This document shows, in pieces, positions 25,182 through 34,906 of a stretch of 64,000 nt of DNA (position 1 is its first letter; each line of letters opens with the position of its first letter). This stretch comes from Clostridia bacterium (GTDB lineage Bacteria; Bacillota; Clostridia; Oscillospirales; CAG-382). A model generated the notes under the pieces. That model was not told where the DNA came from. It made no database searches and was given only the letters and a program-made list of their open reading frames with translations. Position numbers and translations under genes: made by a program. Location of the stretch: NCBI GenBank assembly GCA_017456765.1, contig JAFTIR010000039.1, forward strand, positions 157,832 to 221,831, given 5' to 3'.

Positions 25182-26558
25182 ATGCACACAATAGCAGCTC
25201 TCGCAACGGCGGGCGGAAAAGGCGGAATTGCCGTAATAAGACTGTCGGGCGATGATGCAATAGAAATTGCAGCAAAGGTTTTCAAGCCTTTCAAAACGAG
25301 CCTTTGCGACGCGAAAAGCAATATGCAAATCTATGGCGAAATCGTAGGAAGTGACAGAAGCAGAATTGACACAGGACTTGCAACGGTTTTTCGCGCTCCA
25401 CATTCCTATACGGGTGAAAATACAGTCGAAATAAGCTGTCACGGAAGTCCTGTGGGTGTGAGCCTTATTCTGACAGCTCTCTTTGAAAACGGTGCCGAAC
25501 ACGCACTTCCCGGTGAATATACAAAGCGAGCCTTTGTAAACGGAAAACTCGACCTTACTCAGGCGGAGGCGGTGGGAGAACTTATTGATGCTGAGAGTAC
25601 GACGGCACATAAGCTCTTTTCGGCACAGATTTCCGGAAGTGTCGGCAGGCTTGTACGTGAGCAAGCTGATGAAATAACGCACCTTCTTGCTTCTGTCTAT
25701 GCCTATATAGACTATCCGGATGAGGACATGACGGATATTCCCGAGGACGAACTCAGAGAAAGATTGCTTGTTATAAAGAATAAACTTTTGAAACTCACGA
25801 ACAGTTATTCGACTGGTCTTGCTATTACCGAGGGAGTAAAGAGCGCAATTATCGGACTTCCAAATACGGGGAAAAGCTCGCTTCTTAATATGCTTCTCGG
25901 CTTTGACAGAGCGATAGTTACAGATATTGCAGGAACAACAAGAGATGTTGTCACAGAGAGTGTAACTGTTGGTGGTATAAAGCTTTGCCTTTCAGATACG
26001 GCGGGACTTCATGAAACTGACGACACGGTTGAGAAAATCGGTGTTGAAAGGTCTAAAAATGCTCTTGAAAACAGTAGCCTTGTGTTCGGAGTGTTTGATG
26101 TCAGCGAAAATCTTACAGAGGCAGAAAAGGAAATAACAAATCTTCTTATTGAACATAGAAAAGATAAAAATATAATTATCGTACTTAACAAGTGTGATAT
26201 AAATAGCCCCGAAAAGTACAAGGAATACTTTGAAAAACTCGGCTTTGAAAGAATAGTGTCCATAAGTGCCAAGGAAAATAAGGGAATGGAAGAAATTGGG
26301 GATGCCGTAAAATCCTTGTATCCTGATATTGGGCAAGTGCTTGAAGGTGAGATTCTTGCAAACGCAAGACAACACGCGGCACTGTCTAAGGCTGTGTCTG
26401 ATATTGATAAAGCACTTAAAGCTCTTGAATCACTTACTCCCGATACGGCATGCCTTGATATGGAAGCGGCTCTCGGTGAGCTTCTTGAAGCTGACGGACG
26501 GGGAGTTTCGGAAGAGATAGTGAATAATATTTTTTCGCATTTTTGCGTTGGTAAATAG
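25182..26558 (+). CDS. mnmE: tRNA modification GTPase MnmE
   Basis: 458 aa from the ATG at 25182 behind GGAGG (14 residues upstream of the alternative start are unrelated). The N-terminal tetrahydrofolate-binding part starts MHTIAALATAGGKGGIAVIR. The G domain has GLPNTGKSS (P-loop, about 226-234), DTAGLHETDD (G3) and NKCD (G4). The C-terminal FCVGK keeps the family C-x-G-K, whose cysteine takes part in modification of U34. Works with MnmG to make cmnm5U34 in tRNAs. Confidence 0.97.
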   Translation: MHTIAALATAGGKGGIAVIRLSGDDAIEIAAKVFKPFKTSLCDAKSNMQIYGEIVGSDRSRIDTGLATVFRAPHSYTGENTVEISCHGSPVGVSLILTALFENGAEHALPGEYTKRAFVNGKLDLTQAEAVGELIDAESTTAHKLFSAQISGSVGRLVREQADEITHLLASVYAYIDYPDEDMTDIPEDELRERLLVIKNKLLKLTNSYSTGLAITEGVKSAIIGLPNTGKSSLLNMLLGFDRAIVTDIAGTTRDVVTESVTVGGIKLCLSDTAGLHETDDTVEKIGVERSKNALENSSLVFGVFDVSENLTEAEKEITNLLIEHRKDKNIIIVLNKCDINSPEKYKEYFEKLGFERIVSISAKENKGMEEIGDAVKSLYPDIGQVLEGEILANARQHAALSKAVSDIDKALKALESLTPDTACLDMEAALGELLEADGRGVSEEIVNNIFSHFCVGK

Positions 26559-26582
26559 TAATATATTTTTTAGGAGACATAT

Positions 26583-27695
26583 ATGATAGTACAACTTGAA
26601 GAAGCAAAACAGCAGCTTGGCATCCTCAAAAATGATGCTTCAGAACTCAAAGATGCCCTTAATGTTGAAAAACTTTCGGCAAAGGTTAAGGAGCTTGAGG
26701 AGGCAACCTGCGCTGAGGATTTCTGGAATAGGGAAGATACTCAGAGCGTAATGTCCGAGCTTAATAATGCAAGAGGCATAGTTTCTGCTTATAATGACCT
26801 TGCAGACGGAATTGAAAGCCTTTTTGAAATGATTGAAATGGCAATCGAGATGGATGACGAGAGCTTTACAGAAGAAATACTCTCGGAAATGGCAAGACTT
26901 TCAAAGAGCTATGACAACCAGAGAATTATGGCACTTCTCTCGGGAGAGTTTGATAAAAACAATGCCATTCTTGCAATACATCCTGGTGCAGGCGGAACAG
27001 AAGCACAGGACTGGGCGCTAATGCTCTACAGAATGTATTGCCGCTGGGCGGAAAAGAGAGGCTTTAAAGTTAAACTTCTCGACTATCTTGACGGCGAAGA
27101 AGCAGGTATTAAGAGTGCTACAATACTTATTACAGGAGACTACGCCTACGGTTATCTCAGAAGCGAGGTCGGAGTTCACAGATTGGTTCGAGTATCTCCC
27201 TTTGACTCTTCGGGACGTCGTCATACTTCCTTTGCCTCGGTTGAGGTTATGCCCGAATTCAATGATGAAATTGCGATAGAAATCCGTGACGAGGATATTG
27301 AAATTGAAACCCATAGAGCCAGCGGCGCGGGAGGTCAGCACGTTAATAAGACCGACTCTGCCGTAAGAATTACACATAAGCCTACGGGCATTGTTGTGGG
27401 CTGTCAGACAGAAAGAAGCCAGCTTCAGAACAGAGAAACCTGTATGAAGATGCTTAAATCCAAACTCATGGAAATCAAGCAGAGAGAAAAGCTTGATAAA
27501 ATCGAGGACATCAAGGGTGAAAAGCTCAATATCGAGTGGGGTAGCCAGATTCGTTCCTATGTGTTTATGCCCTATACCCTTGTTAAAGATACGCGTACAG
27601 GCTGTGAAGACGGTAATATTTCGGCAGTTATGGACGGAGATATTGATGAGTTTATCACTGCATTCCTTAAGGCTAAGGGAAACTTTATAAAGTGA
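26583..27695 (+). CDS. prfB: Peptide chain release factor 2 (no frameshift site)
   Basis: 370 aa, ATG 26583 behind AGGAGA. It has the RF2 stop-recognition motif SPF ([16 protein letters not shown]) and the GGQ motif ([12 protein letters not shown]). The coding frame runs straight through the N-terminal region where many RF2 genes have the programmed +1 frameshift (usually at codon 25-26, CUU UGA); the corresponding region here reads without an in-frame TGA, so the protein is made without autoregulatory frameshifting. Terminates at UAA/UGA by hydrolysis of peptidyl-tRNA. Confidence 0.96.
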   Translation: MIVQLEEAKQQLGILKNDASELKDALNVEKLSAKVKELEEATCAEDFWNREDTQSVMSELNNARGIVSAYNDLADGIESLFEMIEMAIEMDDESFTEEILSEMARLSKSYDNQRIMALLSGEFDKNNAILAIHPGAGGTEAQDWALMLYRMYCRWAEKRGFKVKLLDYLDGEEAGIKSATILITGDYAYGYLRSEVGVHRLVRVSPFDSSGRRHTSFASVEVMPEFNDEIAIEIRDEDIEIETHRASGAGGQHVNKTDSAVRITHKPTGIVVGCQTERSQLQNRETCMKMLKSKLMEIKQREKLDKIEDIKGEKLNIEWGSQIRSYVFMPYTLVKDTRTGCEDGNISAVMDGDIDEFITAFLKAKGNFIK

Positions 27696-27754
27696 CAAAT
27701 CGGAAAGTAACACCCAACAATTTACAATTCCTTAACAACTTGTCGTTAACCCTA

Positions 27755-27763
27755 TGATATAAT
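27755..27763 (+). promoter_or_regulatory. Extended -10 promoter of rplS
   Basis: TGATATAAT at 27755-27763 combines the extended TG motif with a consensus -10. No good -35 is at the correct spacing. It gives a leader of about 95 bases before rplS. Confidence 0.55.
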
Positions 27764-27769
27764 ACATTC

Positions 27770-27864
27770 GTTGCGTTATGGGCATTTGCCTGTAATATGC
27801 AGTTATTATGGACAGTCCTCTGTCAGCTCGGCATGAATGTCCCAAATTTAAGGAGGAAAACCCA
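27770..27864 (+). promoter_or_regulatory. Candidate rplS leader with short hairpins
   Basis: Two small stem-loops, GGCA/TGCC (27781-27790) and GACAG/CTGTC (27811-27824), lie between the promoter and rplS. An L19 leader motif is known in Firmicutes and is a possible match, but no consensus was checked. The Shine-Dalgarno AAGGAGG follows at about 27850-27856. Confidence 0.35.
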
Positions 27865-28215
27865 ATGAGCAAGAATCTTGTCATCGAGGCTTTTACAAAC
27901 GAGCAGCTTAAAACAGAAGTTACTTCTTTCAATGTTGGTGATACAATCAGAGTACACAACAGAATCAAAGAAGGTAACAGAGAAAGAATCCAGCTTTTCG
28001 AAGGTACAGTTATCGCAAAGAGAAACGGTGGTATCTCCGAAACATTCACAGTAAGAAGAGTAGCTTATGGCTGCGGTGTCGAAAAGACATTCCCTCTCCA
28101 CTCTCCCAACGTTGCAAAGATTGACGTTGTAAGACGCGGTAAGGTTAGACGTGCTAAGCTCTTCTATCTCCGTGACAGAGTTGGTAAGGCAGCTAAGGTT
28201 AAGGAAGATATCTAA
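27865..28215 (+). CDS. rplS: 50S ribosomal protein L19
   Basis: 116 aa, the normal length, from the ATG at 27865 with AAGGAGG upstream. It contains [40 protein letters not shown] and [19 protein letters not shown], all typical L19 segments, and the C-terminal [14 protein letters not shown]19 sits at the 30S-50S interface of the ribosome. Single-gene transcript with terminator. Confidence 0.98.
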   Translation: MSKNLVIEAFTNEQLKTEVTSFNVGDTIRVHNRIKEGNRERIQLFEGTVIAKRNGGISETFTVRRVAYGCGVEKTFPLHSPNVAKIDVVRRGKVRRAKLFYLRDRVGKAAKVKEDI

Positions 28216-28271
28216 GACCTTTTGCCTTAACGCCGCAAAAAACGCGGCAAAGTCTTTAAATAAGACGTAAG

Positions 28272-28298
28272 AAGCCGTGATGAAATCACGGCTTTTTT
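28272..28298 (+). terminator. Terminator of rplS
   Basis: A ten-base perfect stem (28272-28281 with 28285-28294), three-base loop, and a run of T to 28298. A second small hairpin GCCGC/GCGGC lies just upstream near 28232-28246. Confidence 0.9.
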
Positions 28299-28357
28299 GC
28301 CCCGATTTTGTGAATATGAAATTAACATTTATGTGTTTTTTGAAAAGAGGAATAAAA

Positions 28358-29212
28358 TTGACAGAAACAACAAATAAAAAGAACAGCGTCATTGCTTCCA
28401 TTTATGAGTGGGTAGAGGTTTTCTGCTTTGCACTTTTTGCGGTTGTAATGCTGTTCACCTTTGTCTGCAGACTTATAACGGTTGACGGCTCGTCAATGAA
28501 CAATACTTTTCATCATGGTGACAGAGTAATAATCTCCAACCTTTTCTATACACCAAAGACAGGAGATGTGGTTGTACTTCAGGACTCCACTTCTGTCGAT
28601 ATGTCGGCTCCCATAATAAAAAGAATTATTGCAACTGCGGGAGAAACAGTGGATATTGACCCGGAAACGTGGCAGGTGACTGTTACCGATAAAGAGGGAA
28701 ATGTCAGAACTCTTGAAGAAGATTACACAAGAAAAGAATATATATTGAGTTTTCCGATTTCAACGGATAGGATACTCGAGCTTGATTTGGGCTATGAGTA
28801 TGCTACACAGTATGACAATTACGGCAGACAGCTAAGCGAACCGATAGCACTTGTCCGTATAGATGAAAGTAATTTTGAAATTCTTGTTGACGGAAAAACG
28901 ATAGGAGTCGATACGAATACTCTAAAAGTCATCTCTAAGGACGAGTTCGGAAACATTGAGGAAATTGATGAGAATACCGTCAAGAAAACTCTTGTCAATA
29001 TGAGAATGCCTTCTGTTGGTGATATGTATTATTATCAGAATGCAATATCTCCGATGGCATATCCGCACACGGTGGAGGAGGGACACGTATTTGTTATGGG
29101 CGATAATAGAAACAACTCCCTTGACTCAAGACTTCTCGGTGATATTGATGAAAGAATGATTATCGGAAAGGCATATGTAAGAGTGCTTCCTAATCCCAAA
29201 ATAGGTTTTTAG
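28358..29212 (+). CDS. lepB: Signal peptidase I, large form
   Basis: 284 aa from a TTG at 28358 with AGAGG seven bases upstream; an upstream ATG at 28277 lies within the rplS terminator and was not used. One N-terminal membrane anchor (about 12-38), then the catalytic serine in GSSMNNT (about residue 44-50), the catalytic lysine in IIKRIIATAGE (about 87-97), and the last box GDNRNNSLDSR (about 248-258). About 130 residues separate the lysine and GDNR boxes, far more than the 60-70 of short Gram-positive enzymes, so it has an insert domain. Removes signal peptides on the outer face of the membrane. Confidence 0.9.
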   Translation: MTETTNKKNSVIASIYEWVEVFCFALFAVVMLFTFVCRLITVDGSSMNNTFHHGDRVIISNLFYTPKTGDVVVLQDSTSVDMSAPIIKRIIATAGETVDIDPETWQVTVTDKEGNVRTLEEDYTRKEYILSFPISTDRILELDLGYEYATQYDNYGRQLSEPIALVRIDESNFEILVDGKTIGVDTNTLKVISKDEFGNIEEIDENTVKKTLVNMRMPSVGDMYYYQNAISPMAYPHTVEEGHVFVMGDNRNNSLDSRLLGDIDERMIIGKAYVRVLPNPKIGF

Positions 29213-29223
29213 AAATGATAGTT

Positions 29224-29256
29224 AAAATCCCACAGGTTGTCCTGTGGGATTTTTAT
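29224..29256. terminator. Bidirectional terminator between lepB and the MATE gene
   Basis: A perfect 13-base stem (29224-29236 with 29241-29253) with A and T runs on its two sides. It ends both convergent genes. Confidence 0.88.
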
Positions 29257-29261
29257 GTGCT

Positions 29262-30737
29262 TTAATTGTCCACTGCCTTCATTGCATATTTTTCCCATCT
29301 TCCGCTTCGGTATCGAATATAAATTATAATACCGCGTAAGGTGAGGTCGGCAAGGGTTGCGAGCCATACAAAGAAAATGCCAAGATTTAAAATGTTTACT
29401 ACTATGTAAGCAAGCACAACTCTTACAAAAAGTGTGCATATGATTGCAGAATATAGAGGGAATTTCGTATCACCTGCACCACGCAGGGCGCCCGAATAGC
29501 AGTTCTGGAAAGCCGTCACTATAACGATTATGCCGCATATAGACATAAGACTTGCTGCAATGTCAATAACAGCAGTGTCAGACGTATACATTCTTATGAA
29601 GAATCTTGAAAAAACAGTTATTAGCAAGGCGGCAACAAAAGAGATTGACACCGAGATTTTTGCAATAGAACCGGTATAGTATTTCGCTCTTTCAATGTTT
29701 TTTGCACCCAGGTGCTGTCCGACAAGTGTTACGGTCACGGCCGAGAATGCTGTGCAGACAGTCAGGAAAAGCGAATTTATGTTGTTTGCAACCTGATGCG
29801 CCGCATAGCTTTCGTTTCCGGTGGATATAACCATTTTTGAGAACAGCATCATTCCACCCTGCATAACAAAGCTTTCGCACATGGCAGGAAAACCAATTTC
29901 AAGAATTTTTTTGACTATCGAAAAATCAGGTATGAAAAACGGTATTTTTTGTTCCTTTGGTTGTTCGGAAAAATTTGTTGCAAGAGCCTTGTTTCTAAAT
30001 CCGAATTTTGATTTTTTTGAGAAGAACAGGAAGGATATAGCAAGCATCATACAGATAAGTCTCGAGAGTGAAGTTGAAAGTGCCGCGCCTTGCGCTGCCA
30101 TTTCGGGAATTCCAAGTGAAGGAACACCATAGATAAACATGTAATTTCCAACAACATTGAGGAAGTTTGCAAGCATATTATAGTAAAGGGGAATTTTGTT
30201 TTCTCCGGCACCTCTGAGTGTCGCGGTGATTGCTGAGGTTACACCTGAAAAAACATATCCGAGTGCACATATTTTGAAAACCTCTACTCCGTCGTATGCA
30301 ATAGTTCCCTTTTCATATACGCTTCCGTATTTGCCTCCCGCCATAAAATCTATAAATTGAGGAGCAAAAATAAAGGCAACAACTGTGGTAATTATACCTA
30401 AGAAAATGTTGAGAATTATGCTCGTGCGCAAAACTCTGCGTGCCGAGTCAAAACGATTTGCACCTATATTCCACGCCACTCTTGTTGTAGTACCGGTGTT
30501 TATTGACACGAACAGCACCGAAAGAAGGGCATAGGGTGTGCTGAAAAGACCTATGGCATTGAGTGCATGAGTTGAATGCTGACCTGCCATCATGTAATCG
30601 ACCATTCCGAAAAGCGATGAAAAAATGCTTTCGCACAGAATGGGAATTACAAGACCAAAGATAATTCTTACACTGCCTTTTTCAAAAGTGAAAAGGTTTC
30701 GGATACGGGAACAAAGCCCCTTATTATTTGCCGTCAT
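29262..30737 (-). CDS. MATE family multidrug/sodium antiporter-like transporter
   Basis: 491 aa from the second ATG (30737), eight bases after GGAGG. About 12 hydrophobic segments in two halves, with the family features VIPILCESIFSSLFGMVDY near the N-terminus, GAGDTKFPLY and VGNYMFIYG. MATE proteins export cationic drugs, toxins or metabolites in exchange for Na+ or H+; the substrate is unknown. It has its own transcript between two terminators. Confidence 0.93.
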   Translation of the reverse strand: MTANNKGLCSRIRNLFTFEKGSVRIIFGLVIPILCESIFSSLFGMVDYMMAGQHSTHALNAIGLFSTPYALLSVLFVSINTGTTTRVAWNIGANRFDSARRVLRTSIILNIFLGIITTVVAFIFAPQFIDFMAGGKYGSVYEKGTIAYDGVEVFKICALGYVFSGVTSAITATLRGAGENKIPLYYNMLANFLNVVGNYMFIYGVPSLGIPEMAAQGAALSTSLSRLICMMLAISFLFFSKKSKFGFRNKALATNFSEQPKEQKIPFFIPDFSIVKKILEIGFPAMCESFVMQGGMMLFSKMVISTGNESYAAHQVANNINSLFLTVCTAFSAVTVTLVGQHLGAKNIERAKYYTGSIAKISVSISFVAALLITVFSRFFIRMYTSDTAVIDIAASLMSICGIIVIVTAFQNCYSGALRGAGDTKFPLYSAIICTLFVRVVLAYIVVNILNLGIFFVWLATLADLTLRGIIIYIRYRSGRWEKYAMKAVDN

Positions 30738-30776
30738 AAACATTTACCTCCGACAAATCTTTCCTTAAATGTGCCT

Positions 30777-30816
30777 ATAAAAAAGCCGACAGAACTAACA
30801 TGCTGAGTCTGTCGGC
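30777..30816 (-). terminator. Terminator of the unknown membrane protein
   Basis: A nine-base stem (30785-30793 with 30808-30816) followed on the minus strand by six T at 30779-30784. Confidence 0.8.
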
Positions 30817-30825
30817 AATTCTTTA

Positions 30826-31698
30826 TTATTCAGCTGTTTTTTCTTCGGGTGTTTCTGCCTGTTCTTCGGTAACTTCGCCTTCTGCGACTTCATCAGTACC
30901 TTCAGCTTCTTTGTTTGCTTCGGCTTCAGCCTCTGCCTGAGCTTTGAGATATTCTGTGAGTGTTTCTTCGCTGGGAACGATTGTGTACTGTCCGTCCTCT
31001 GTCATCTGAATGCCATAGCTCTGGAGTATAACCTTGTCGGATATGCTCTCAACAGGTGACCAGTCATCGATGGCATTGCCCATGAATACAAGTTCTTCAA
31101 CTTTTTCAAGGTTGAGTTTTTTCGCAATTGCCGCAAGATCTTCATTTTTAAGACCGCAGCCTGAGAAGTTTGCTCTCTTGATGTTTGCACCGTTAAAGTC
31201 ATTGACATTGAATGTGACGTCAGAGAAAGCAACATTTTCAATGCCTGTGAAATACTTAAGGTCATCAAACTTGAATGTTTCTTTGCTGTCTATCTCGAAT
31301 TCAGCATACTTCAGAGAGCTTGTATCAAGGGGAACCACTTGAGGTACGTTTTCTTCTCCGGCTTCTTCAGCCTTTTCTGCTGCATCAAGCTCTTTTACAT
31401 ATTTGTCGTATTTTACGGCAAAATCACCGTCGCCTATTGCTACGCCGCATACTTCTCCGCTGTTAATAATTTCAAGATACTTTGCAGATGCAAGATCTTC
31501 TTTGGAAATGCTTCTTGCGGATTTGTCAAAAGCAGTTGCAAGAGCAGTTGCAAAATCTTCATTTGCAAGGAACGCACTCTTTGCCATAAATGATGAATAT
31601 ACTACATAAAATATTGCTGCCAACACAACCACGATTGCAACTATAAGTGCAATAAACTGATTGCGTTTTTTCTTTTGAGTACCTGTTAAATTAGCCAT
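30826..31698 (-). CDS. Single-span membrane protein with leucine-rich-like region and acidic tail
   Basis: 290 aa from the ATG at 31698 with GGAGG eight bases upstream. I do not recognise the family. A polylysine start and one membrane segment (about 16-40) suggest type II topology. The middle (about 110-205) has short repeats of the form N-x-x-F-x-x-x-x-L or A-N-F-S-G-C-G-L-K-N-E-D-L, like leucine-rich or pentapeptide-like repeats. The last about 60 residues are strongly acidic and alanine/glutamate-rich. Its role cannot be read; an extracellular binding scaffold is a guess. Own promoter and terminator. Confidence 0.6.
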   Translation of the reverse strand: MANLTGTQKKKRNQFIALIVAIVVVLAAIFYVVYSSFMAKSAFLANEDFATALATAFDKSARSISKEDLASAKYLEIINSGEVCGVAIGDGDFAVKYDKYVKELDAAEKAEEAGEENVPQVVPLDTSSLKYAEFEIDSKETFKFDDLKYFTGIENVAFSDVTFNVNDFNGANIKRANFSGCGLKNEDLAAIAKKLNLEKVEELVFMGNAIDDWSPVESISDKVILQSYGIQMTEDGQYTIVPSEETLTEYLKAQAEAEAEANKEAEGTDEVAEGEVTEEQAETPEEKTAE

Positions 31699-31749
31699 AA
31701 TGTCCTCCAAAATTTAATTGTCCTTGTGGCTTTTCCAGCCGTCTCATGT

Positions 31750-31778
31750 ATTATAACACTACTTTTCAAAAATTACAA
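31750..31778 (-). promoter_or_regulatory. Promoter of the unknown membrane protein
   Basis: On the minus strand: -35 TTGTAA (31773-31778), 17-base spacer, -10 TATAAT (31750-31755). Confidence 0.7.
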
Positions 31779-31838
31779 CCACTTTTAACAATTTTTATTA
31801 AAATGTATAAATTTATTCTTATATAATAATATATATAA

Positions 31839-33892
<2,054 letters not shown>

Positions 33893-33898
33893 TAAAGG

Positions 33899-33924
33899 AA
33901 AAGGCACGGATTTCCGTGCCTTTT
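33899..33924. terminator. Bidirectional terminator after ligA
   Basis: Stem AAGGCACGG (33901-33909) with CCGTGCCTT (33914-33922), loop of four, A run on the left and T run on the right; serves ligA and the convergent small membrane gene. Confidence 0.85.
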
Positions 33925-33927
33925 GTA

Positions 33928-34182
33928 TCATTTTGCATTATTTTCATCGGATTTTGTCAATAAATTGCGTTCAATGTTTTCAGCTGCATCAACAAGCCTG
34001 CCAAAAGCATATAAAATGACGGCTAACAAAAAAAAGACAATTGGAATACGAATATAAAATATGTGGTCAGGATAACCAACACTATATATTATCAACAACG
34101 CAACTATAGCAATACATATATCTCCTATTATCTCAGCAATAATCATAACTTTTTTTCCGGTGTTTTTATTAAATATCCACAT
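33928..34182 (-). CDS. Small two-helix membrane protein paired with an XRE repressor
   Basis: 84 aa, ATG at 34182 behind GGGAG. Two hydrophobic segments (about 14-35 and 44-64) and a charged C-terminal tail of about 20 residues. No family recognised. It is divergent from a 67-aa XRE-type repressor, and the 75-base gap holds two inverted repeats, so it is likely the regulated target. Small membrane proteins in such positions are often toxin-like or stress-linked; nothing in the sequence shows this. Confidence 0.65.
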   Translation of the reverse strand: MWIFNKNTGKKVMIIAEIIGDICIAIVALLIIYSVGYPDHIFYIRIPIVFFLLAVILYAFGRLVDAAENIERNLLTKSDENNAK

Positions 34183-34214
34183 ATTATTCTCCCTTTCTCA
34201 TCACTTATTTGAGA

Positions 34215-34255
34215 GTTACAAAACGTAACATAATTATTGTAACAAAATGTTACAA
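34215..34255. promoter_or_regulatory. Two inverted-repeat operators of the XRE repressor
   Basis: IR1 is GTTAC (34215-34219) with GTAAC (34225-34229); IR2 is TTGTAAC (34237-34243) with GTTACAA (34249-34255). Each has a five-base, A-rich spacer and the half-sites match (one is the reverse orientation). Centres are 24 bases apart. They overlap the divergent start regions of both genes, the pattern expected of an autorepressor. Confidence 0.75.
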
Positions 34256-34275
34256 TAATGTCAAGAGGTGATTTA

Positions 34276-34479
34276 ATGAAAGGACTGAAAATGATAAGAA
34301 AAGAGAAAAATCTCAATCAACTCAAGGTTGCCCTTGATTTGAATATTTCCCGTGAAGCCCTTTCTCATTACGAAAACGGAAAGCGAGAGCCGAGTCTTGC
34401 AATGCTCAACAAAATGTCGGAATATTTCAATGTTTCAATAGATTACCTCATAAATGCAAAAGAATTTGTAAAAAAATAA
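34276..34479 (+). CDS. XRE-family helix-turn-helix repressor
   Basis: 67 aa from the ATG at 34276 with AGAGGTG five bases upstream; an ATG at 34258 is in frame but has no site. Nearly the whole chain is one HTH domain: LKMIRKEKNLNQLKVALDLN, ISREALSHYENGKREPS and LAMLNKMSEYFNVSIDYLI. Phage Cro/CI-type repressors have this fold. Likely represses itself and the divergent membrane protein. Confidence 0.9.
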   Translation: MKGLKMIRKEKNLNQLKVALDLNISREALSHYENGKREPSLAMLNKMSEYFNVSIDYLINAKEFVKK

Positions 34480-34516
34480 ACCGCAGGTTATGTTACGAAC
34501 CTGCGGTTTGTTTTTG
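34478..34516 (+). terminator. Terminator of the XRE gene
   Basis: Nine-base stem (34481-34489 with 34498-34506) with an A-rich left flank and T-rich tail TTTGTTTTTG. Confidence 0.85.
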
Positions 34517-34520
34517 TTTA

Positions 34521-34658
34521 GCCTCCCTCCGAGAGGGAGGTGGCATTTTCGAAGAAAATGACGGAAGGAGCCTACGTAGCTTTAATGTAAAAACAACTTT
34601 GTTGTAACGCATTCTCCCTCAGTCGGCATTTGCCGACAGCTCCCTCCCAGAGGGAGCC
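34521..34658. repeat. MITE-like palindromic repeat of about 140 bp
   Basis: The left end GCCTCCCTCCGAGAGGGAGG and the reverse complement of the right end GGCTCCCTCTGGGAGGGAGC are near-matching terminal inverted repeats, each of which itself folds into a hairpin. The internal hairpin GTCGGCATTTGCCGAC is at about 34622-34637. It resembles a repeat found in many gut Clostridia. It lies between a terminator and xseB and holds no gene. Confidence 0.75.
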
Positions 34659-34683
34659 TTGTGTTAATTGCGTAAAAGTTTGT

Positions 34684-34905
34684 TTACTCTCCCTTTGTCA
34701 GCACCGTAATCTTCTTCTGCGCCTCATCCAGCATCTCAGAGCAACCCTTTAGTAACTTTGCACTTTCCTCGTACATTTCAAGTGCCTGCGAAAGATTGGG
34801 TGATTCATTTTCAAGAATATTTGCTATTTCTTCTAAGCGCGTAAGAGCTTCTTCAAAGCCGAGTTCTTTTTCCTTTTTTACTCTCGTTGTCTTTGCTTCT
34901 GCCAT
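34684..34905 (-). CDS. xseB: Exodeoxyribonuclease VII small subunit
   Basis: 73 aa from the ATG at 34905 behind AAGGAG. The protein is a small helical hairpin with FEEALTRLEEIANILEN and LSQALEMYEESAKLLKGC, the typical XseB pattern. It binds many copies per XseA. The first bases are beside the stop codon of xseA, so the two are co-translated. Confidence 0.93.
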   Translation of the reverse strand: MAEAKTTRVKKEKELGFEEALTRLEEIANILENESPNLSQALEMYEESAKLLKGCSEMLDEAQKKITVLTKGE

Positions 34906-34906
34906 T

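Noticed and set aside
27740..27745. TTGTCG considered as the -35 box of rplS
   Set aside because: It is only 12 bases from the -10; the promoter is better explained by the extended -10 element.
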